Positions 4,794 through 8,839 of a DNA stretch of 8,839 nucleotides are shown here, piece by piece. Every line of letters begins with the position of its first letter. Positions within the stretch are counted from its first letter, which is position 1. The notes under the pieces are model-generated. The model was given only the letters and a program-made list of their open reading frames with translations, did no database searches and was not told the DNA's origin. This stretch comes from Streptomyces violaceus (GTDB taxonomy: Bacteria > Actinomycetota > Actinomycetes > Streptomycetales > Streptomycetaceae). Location of the stretch: contig KL569135.1 of assembly GCA_000715635.1 (NCBI GenBank), forward strand, positions 27,014-35,852. The letters run 5' to 3'. A program made the translations under genes and the position numbers.

Positions 4794-6116
4794 GTGCCTG
4801 CTCGACGCGTCGCCGTCATCGGAACCGGCTACGTCGGACTGACAACCGGCGCCTGTCTGGCCTCTCTCGGGCACTTCGTGGTGTGCGCGGACGCCGACCC
4901 GCACAAGGTCGAGCGGCTGCGCGAGGCCCGGGTGGACATCCTGGAGCCCGAGCTGCCCGAGGTCGTCCGGGGCGCCCTGGACGCGGCCCGGCTCGACTTC
5001 ACCGGCGACACCGCGGCCGCCGTCGCCGAGGCCGAGGTGGTGTTCCTGTGCCTGCCCACGCCCATGGGGGCGGGCGGCGCCGCCGATCTCGCGGCCGTGG
5101 AGGCCGTAGCCGCGCAGATCCGCGACGTGCTGCCACCCGGCTCTGTCGTCGTCAACAAGTCGACGGTGCCCGTCGGCACGTGCGAGCGCGTGGCCGCCTT
5201 GCTCGGCCGGGACGACGTGGCCGTGGTGAGCAACCCGGAGTTCCTGCGTGAGGGCCGCGCCGTCCACGACTTCCTGCACCCCGACCGGATCGTCATCGGC
5301 GCCGGCGACCGGGACGCCGCCCGGCGCGTGGCCGAGCTGTACGCCGAACTGGACGCGCCGCTGGTGCTCACCGACGCCGCCAGCGCAGAACTGACCAAGT
5401 ACGCGGCCAACTTCTTCCTCGCGATGAAGCTGTCCTTCGCCAACAACCTCGCCACCGTCTGCGAACGCTTCGGCGCCGACATCGCCGATGTCACCGAGGG
5501 CATAGGGCGGGACCCGCGCATCGGCTCCGCGTTCCTGCGGCCCGGGCCCGGCTGGGGCGGCTCCTGTCTGCCCAAGGACACCCATGCCCTGCTGACCGTG
5601 TGCGATCTGGCCGGGGTCGACTTCCCCCTGCTGCGCGCCACCATCGAGACCAACGTCGCCCACCAGCGGCAGCTCGTCGATCGGGTCGCCGCCGCGTGCG
5701 GGCACGCCGGGGACGGCTCGCTGCACGGCGTACGGCTCGCCCTGTACGGCCTGACCTTCAAGGCCGGCACCTCCGACCTGCGCGACTCCCCCGCGCTTTC
5801 CGTCGCCCGCCTGCTGCGTGAGCGGGGCGCCGAACTCACGGCGTACGACCCGGCGTTGCGCGAGGAGAGGCCCGACCTGAGCGATCTGGTCGAGCTCGCC
5901 GACGACCCGGTGCGGGCGGCGGAGGGGGCGGCGGCCTGTCTCGTCCTCACCGAATGGCCGGAGCTGCGTGACCTCGACTGGGCGGCGATCGCCGCGCGCA
6001 TGGCAGGCCACGAGGTCCACGACTTCCGCAACCTGCTGGACGCGGACCGCCTCGCGCGCGCCGGACTGAGCTGGCAGGGCATCGGGCGCGCGGAGGTGCC
6101 GACGCGGGTGGCGTGA
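4794..6116 (+). CDS. ugd: UDP-glucose 6-dehydrogenase (UDP-glucuronate-forming)
   Basis: A 440-residue cytosolic enzyme that oxidises UDP-glucose to UDP-glucuronate using two NAD+. The length is normal for the family. N-terminal Rossmann domain: VAVIGTGYVG (6-15), with Asp33 at the end of beta-2 favouring NAD+. Substrate and catalytic motifs: STVPVGT (123-129), NPEFLREG (147-154), Lys202 and Asn206 in ELTKYAANFF, and the catalytic Cys258 in GWGGSCLPKD (253-262). The C-terminal UDP-binding domain holds LTFKAGTSDLRDSP (320-333). The GTG start at 4794 has AAAAGG (4779-4784) upstream and places the Rossmann motif at the usual position. GDP-mannose dehydrogenase is the main alternative, but the pattern and the glycosyltransferase neighbour favour UDP-glucose. 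First gene of a probable operon with the glycosyltransferase (79-nt gap) and the exporter. It probably supplies the sugar donor for the next gene (inference). Confidence 0.93.
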   Translation: MPARRVAVIGTGYVGLTTGACLASLGHFVVCADADPHKVERLREARVDILEPELPEVVRGALDAARLDFTGDTAAAVAEAEVVFLCLPTPMGAGGAADLAAVEAVAAQIRDVLPPGSVVVNKSTVPVGTCERVAALLGRDDVAVVSNPEFLREGRAVHDFLHPDRIVIGAGDRDAARRVAELYAELDAPLVLTDAASAELTKYAANFFLAMKLSFANNLATVCERFGADIADVTEGIGRDPRIGSAFLRPGPGWGGSCLPKDTHALLTVCDLAGVDFPLLRATIETNVAHQRQLVDRVAAACGHAGDGSLHGVRLALYGLTFKAGTSDLRDSPALSVARLLRERGAELTAYDPALREERPDLSDLVELADDPVRAAEGAAACLVLTEWPELRDLDWAAIAARMAGHEVHDFRNLLDADRLARAGLSWQGIGRAEVPTRVA

Positions 6117-6195
6117 CACCTGGGCGGGGCGACCGGCGCGCCCTGCCCTCTCCTCCCCGCCGCCGAAGAAGAATCCCGAGAGAAAGGCTCACCCC

Positions 6196-7404
6196 ATGCG
6201 GGTTCTGTGCACCACGCTCGGCAGTCCCTCCCACGGCCGTGCTCAACTGCCGCTGCTGCGCTCCCTGTCCAAGGCCGGGCATCAGGTGCTGGTGGTCACC
6301 ACCGATGCCCTCGCCCCCGTCTTCCGTGACGACGACGTACAAGTGAACGCCGTTTTACCGGAGTTCGATCCGCTCGCCGCGATGGGCCCGTACCTCGCCG
6401 AGCTCCAGGAGACCGCCGACCTCACGGAGCCGACGGCCGCACTGACCCGGCTGCTGATGCGCCACGTGGCCGGGCCGGGAGTCAAGCCGCACCTGGACGT
6501 CCTGCTCCCCCTCGCCCGGGACTTCCGGCCGGATGTGATCCTGCGGGACGGCATGGACATGAGTGCCGTGCTGACCGCCGAGCTGCTGGGCGTACCGCAG
6601 TTGCCGACACCTTCGGGGTTCAGCAACATCCTGGACCCCGTCGAGGTGCTGCCGCAGCTCAATGAGCGGCGCGAGGAGCTGGGACTGCCCGTGCGGGACG
6701 ACCCCCTGTCCCTCGTTCCGCACGGCCGCGTCGACTACGTGCCGCCCGCCTTCTCCTTCGCCCGGCATCTGCACCAGGCGTGGGCCTACCGGCAGACGGT
6801 GGACGTCGAACGCGGCGGCGTACTGCCGGAGTGGGCGGCCCGGCTGCCCACGGACCGGCCGCTGGTGTACGCCGCGATCGGCACCGCCCTGCCGGTGATG
6901 CGGGAGCGCATGGCGGACCGGGACACGCCTCTGCCCGTGAAACTGCCGGACCCCACCGAGAGCCTGAACGCGATCCTGGGGGCCGCGGCCGGGCTGGACG
7001 ACTGCACGGTGGTCGTGTCGACATCCGGGATCCCGGTGGACACGGAGGGGCTGCCCGGGCACATCCATGTCGCCGAACGGGTGCCGCAGCCGCTGCTGCT
7101 GGAGTCGGTCGACCTGTTCGTCACCCACGGCGGCTTCAACAGCATCCGCGAGGCCATGCGCACCGGCACGCCGCTGGCGGTGCTGCCGCACTTCGGCGAC
7201 CAGCCCGCCAACGCCGACCGGGTGCAGGAGCTGGGGCTCGGCCGTCACATCACGGACAGCAGCACGGCAGGCATCGCCGACGTGTGCCGGAGACTCCTCG
7301 CCGATCCAGGGCCCCGGGCACGGGCCCGGTCGGCCCAACTGGCGATGCTGACGCTGCCGGAGGTGGATCAGGCGGTCGGTGACCTGGCGAAGATCGCCGG
7401 CTAG
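6196..7404 (+). CDS. GT1-family glycosyltransferase (MGT/OleD-like), candidate glucuronosyltransferase
   Basis: A 402-residue GT-B enzyme that would transfer a sugar from a nucleotide donor to a small hydrophobic acceptor. The N-terminal acceptor domain has SPSHGRAQLPLLRSL (10-24), with His13 as the expected catalytic base, followed by AGHQVLVVTT. The C-terminal donor domain begins about 222 (LVYAAIGTALP). It carries the family signature HVAERVPQPLLLESVDLFVT (291-310), HGGFNSIREAMRTGTPLAVL (311-330) and PHFGDQPANADRV (331-343), where Asp335-Gln336 should contact the sugar. No signal peptide or membrane segment is seen. The ATG at 6196 has AAAGG about 8 nt upstream. The gene directly before makes UDP-glucuronate, so glucuronic acid is the suspected donor. 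That is inference from context, since donor choice cannot be read from these motifs; UDP-glucose is the alternative. Codon 54 is TTA. Confidence 0.88.
   Translation: MRVLCTTLGSPSHGRAQLPLLRSLSKAGHQVLVVTTDALAPVFRDDDVQVNAVLPEFDPLAAMGPYLAELQETADLTEPTAALTRLLMRHVAGPGVKPHLDVLLPLARDFRPDVILRDGMDMSAVLTAELLGVPQLPTPSGFSNILDPVEVLPQLNERREELGLPVRDDPLSLVPHGRVDYVPPAFSFARHLHQAWAYRQTVDVERGGVLPEWAARLPTDRPLVYAAIGTALPVMRERMADRDTPLPVKLPDPTESLNAILGAAAGLDDCTVVVSTSGIPVDTEGLPGHIHVAERVPQPLLLESVDLFVTHGGFNSIREAMRTGTPLAVLPHFGDQPANADRVQELGLGRHITDSSTAGIADVCRRLLADPGPRARARSAQLAMLTLPEVDQAVGDLAKIAG
6355..6357 (+). other. In-frame TTA leucine codon (bldA target) in the glycosyltransferase
   Basis: Codon 54 of the glycosyltransferase (in NAVLPEF) is TTA, the only one I found by eye in any called gene of the window. 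In Streptomyces UUA is read by the bldA tRNA, which becomes active late in growth, so TTA genes tend to be tied to development and secondary metabolism. The codon is direct observation; the regulation is inference. Confidence 0.75.
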
Positions 7405-7417
7405 CCGCCCGGTCCCC

Positions 7418-7459
7418 CGGGTGCGGGCCGCTCCGGAACCCCGGGGTGGCCCGTGCCCG
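7418..7459 (+). promoter_or_regulatory. Hairpin between the glycosyltransferase and MFS genes
   Basis: CGGGTGCGGGCC (7418-7429) pairs with GGCCCGTGCCCG (7448-7459): 12 contiguous RNA pairs including two G-U wobbles, with an 18-nt GC-rich loop. It begins 14 nt after the glycosyltransferase stop and ends 23 nt before the MFS SD. There is no U-tract. It may be a processing, stability or partial-termination element that sets relative expression of the two genes. In DNA this GC-rich a chance hairpin is possible. Confidence 0.4.
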
Positions 7460-7494
7460 CGCCTTGCACCCGCCCCCATCCCAAGGACGACAAC

Positions 7495-8839
7495 GTGACC
7501 TTCTCCGACACCCAAGAACAGGGCGCGTCCGGGGACATACCCCCGCGGCTCAGTCACCGGCAGATCACCACCGTCATGTCCGGGCTGGTCCTCGGCATGT
7601 TCCTGGGTGCGCTGGACCAGACGGTGGTCTCGTCCGCGCTGCGGACCATCGCCGACGACCTGCACGGGCTGACGGCCCAGGCGTGGGTGACGACCGCGTA
7701 TCTCATCACCGCCACCCTCGCGACGCCGCTCTACGGCAAGCTCTCCGACATCCACGGCCGCAGGCCCGTCTACCTCGCCGCGATCGCCCTGTTCACCGTC
7801 GGCTCACTGCTGTGCGGATGTGCCACGTCGATCTATGAACTCGCGGCGTTCCGCGCCGTTCAGGGGCTCGGTGGCGGCGGGCTGATGTCGCTGGCGATGA
7901 CGATCATCGCCGACATCACCTCCCCGCGGGAGAGGGGCCGCTACCAGGGCTACTTCATGGCCGTGTTCGGCGGCGCCAGCATCGTCGGCCCGCTGGTGGG
8001 CGGTGCGTTCGCGGACCGGGCCGATCTGCTCGGCATCGCCGGCTGGCGCTGGATCTTCCTGATCAACGTGCCGCTCGCCGCCGCGGCCGCGGTGACGATC
8101 ATGCGTGTGCTGCGCTTCCCGCACCGGCGGGTGCGGCACCGGCTCGACTACGCCGGGGCGCTCGCCCTGGCCGTGGGCCTCGTGCCGCTGCTGACCGTCG
8201 CGGAGCAGGGCCGTGCCTGGGGGTGGGGCTCGCCCCTGGCCCTGTCGATGTACGCGATCGGTGTGGCAGGTCTGGCCGTGTTCCTGGTGGTCGAGCGGCG
8301 GTCGAGCGACGCCGCGCTGCTGCCGCCCCGTCTGTTCCGCATCCGGACCTTCCGGCTGGGCGTCGGGCTGCACTTCGTCGTCGGCATCGGCATGTTCGGC
8401 GCGATGACGACACTGCCGCTCTACCTGCAACTCGTACGCGGCATGAGCCCCATCGCGGCGGGCCTGGCCACCCTGCCCACGGTCGCCGCGAACCTCGCGG
8501 TCACCCTGCTGACGGGCCGGATGATCGCCCGGACCGGGCGGTTCAAGGTCCATCTCGTCGCCGGTGTCGGCTCGTTCACCGCGGCGATGCTCGTCTTCGC
8601 CACGCTACGGGCGGACAGCCCGCTGTGGCACCCGGCGCTCGGCATGGCCCTGATGGGCGCGGGACTCGGCGCGTCGATGCAGACGCTCACCACGCTCGCG
8701 CAGTGCGAGGTGCCCCGTACGGACATGGGCGCGGCGACGGCGTCGGTCAACTTCTTCCGCTCCAACGGCGGCACGGTGGGCACCGCGGCTTTCCTGTCGA
8801 TCCTGTTCACCACGGCGGCCGGCAGCATCGCCGACCGGC
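7495..8839 (+). CDS. DHA2-family MFS drug exporter (EmrB/QacA-like), 3' end beyond the window
   Basis: Proton-driven multidrug-type exporter of the inner membrane; 448 residues are visible with no stop before the right edge. A polar N-terminus of about 24 residues precedes TM1. Signatures: GALDQTVVSSALRTIADDL (38-56, DHA2 motif D1), the TM2-TM3 loop GKLSDIHGRRP (81-91, motif A), FRAVQGLGGGG (119-129, motif B) and GGASIVGPLVGG (159-170, motif C, typical of antiporters). About 11-12 hydrophobic segments are visible, and the family usually has 14 in roughly 480-530 residues, so only a short tail is likely missing. The GTG at 7495 has AAGGA (7483-7487) 7 nt upstream. Collinear with ugd and the glycosyltransferase (90-nt gap). 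It probably exports the glycosylated compound or its parent (inference). Confidence 0.9.
   Translation, partial: MTFSDTQEQGASGDIPPRLSHRQITTVMSGLVLGMFLGALDQTVVSSALRTIADDLHGLTAQAWVTTAYLITATLATPLYGKLSDIHGRRPVYLAAIALFTVGSLLCGCATSIYELAAFRAVQGLGGGGLMSLAMTIIADITSPRERGRYQGYFMAVFGGASIVGPLVGGAFADRADLLGIAGWRWIFLINVPLAAAAAVTIMRVLRFPHRRVRHRLDYAGALALAVGLVPLLTVAEQGRAWGWGSPLALSMYAIGVAGLAVFLVVERRSSDAALLPPRLFRIRTFRLGVGLHFVVGIGMFGAMTTLPLYLQLVRGMSPIAAGLATLPTVAANLAVTLLTGRMIARTGRFKVHLVAGVGSFTAAMLVFATLRADSPLWHPALGMALMGAGLGASMQTLTTLAQCEVPRTDMGAATASVNFFRSNGGTVGTAAFLSILFTTAAGSIADR

Noticed and set aside
4650..6119. A 489-codon minus-strand frame opposite ugd, and a 417-codon one at 4829-6082
   Set aside because: Both mirror the ugd gene and give compositionally biased translations with no recognisable motif.
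6117..6195. GGCGCGCC palindrome and a GGCGGGG/CCCCGCC inverted pair in the ugd-glycosyltransferase gap
   Set aside because: Short G/C-only dyads are expected by chance at this base composition; the loop is about 25 nt and no supporting context is seen.
6355..7755. A 466-codon minus-strand frame opposite the glycosyltransferase
   Set aside because: Rich in G, R, H and Q without domain motifs, and it spans two well-supported plus-strand genes and the hairpin between them.
7804..8553. Minus-strand frames opposite the MFS gene (7804-8553 and 8421-8828)
   Set aside because: The plus strand encodes obvious MFS motifs and hydrophobic helices here; the reverse frames are hydrophilic shadows.

Overview
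The window looks like a high-GC actinomycete chromosome, most likely Streptomyces or a close relative. The coding sequences have a very strong G/C bias at third codon positions, and several genes start at GTG behind purine-rich Shine-Dalgarno sites. A Tat-exported glycoside hydrolase sits among GntR, XRE and TetR regulators, and only one TTA leucine codon was seen in any called gene. I saw no rRNA, tRNA, CRISPR array, transposase or integrase.

Layout. (1) Positions 1-1424, minus strand: the N-terminal part of an exported GH29 alpha-L-fucosidase, whose 3' end lies beyond the left edge. (2) 1625-2329, plus: a FadR-type GntR regulator (FCD domain), divergent from the fucosidase across a 200-nt spacer with several TGGTA(T) half-sites. 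(3) 2339-2911, minus: an XRE-cupin regulator, convergent with the GntR gene. It is divergent from (4) 3060-3767, plus: a stand-alone B3/B4 tRNA-binding-domain protein. Their shared spacer holds three direct repeats about 22 bp apart and a possible 11-codon leader ORF whose stop overlaps the B3/B4 start codon. (5) 3850-4515, minus: a TetR-family regulator. (6) From 4794 rightward, plus: UDP-glucose 6-dehydrogenase, a GT1 glycosyltransferase and a DHA2-type MFS exporter that runs off the right edge.

The most interesting unit is region 5-6. A UDP-glucuronate-forming enzyme, a macrolide/flavonoid-type glycosyltransferase and a multidrug-type exporter are collinear, and a TetR gene is divergent from them. 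The spacer between carries two nearly identical 16-bp dyads in opposite orientation, each with a -35-like TTGAC. I infer an inducible 'glucuronidate and export' cassette for a small molecule, either a xenobiotic or a self-made toxin. The glycosyltransferase contains the window's only in-frame TTA codon seen, suggesting bldA-dependent (late, developmental) translation. Substrate and sugar donor are inferred from context and are not shown by the sequence.

No gene-free stretch exceeds 300 bases. The longest is the 278-nt tetR-ugd spacer, which is dense in dyads and holds a predicted 15-bp-stem hairpin in the ugd leader.
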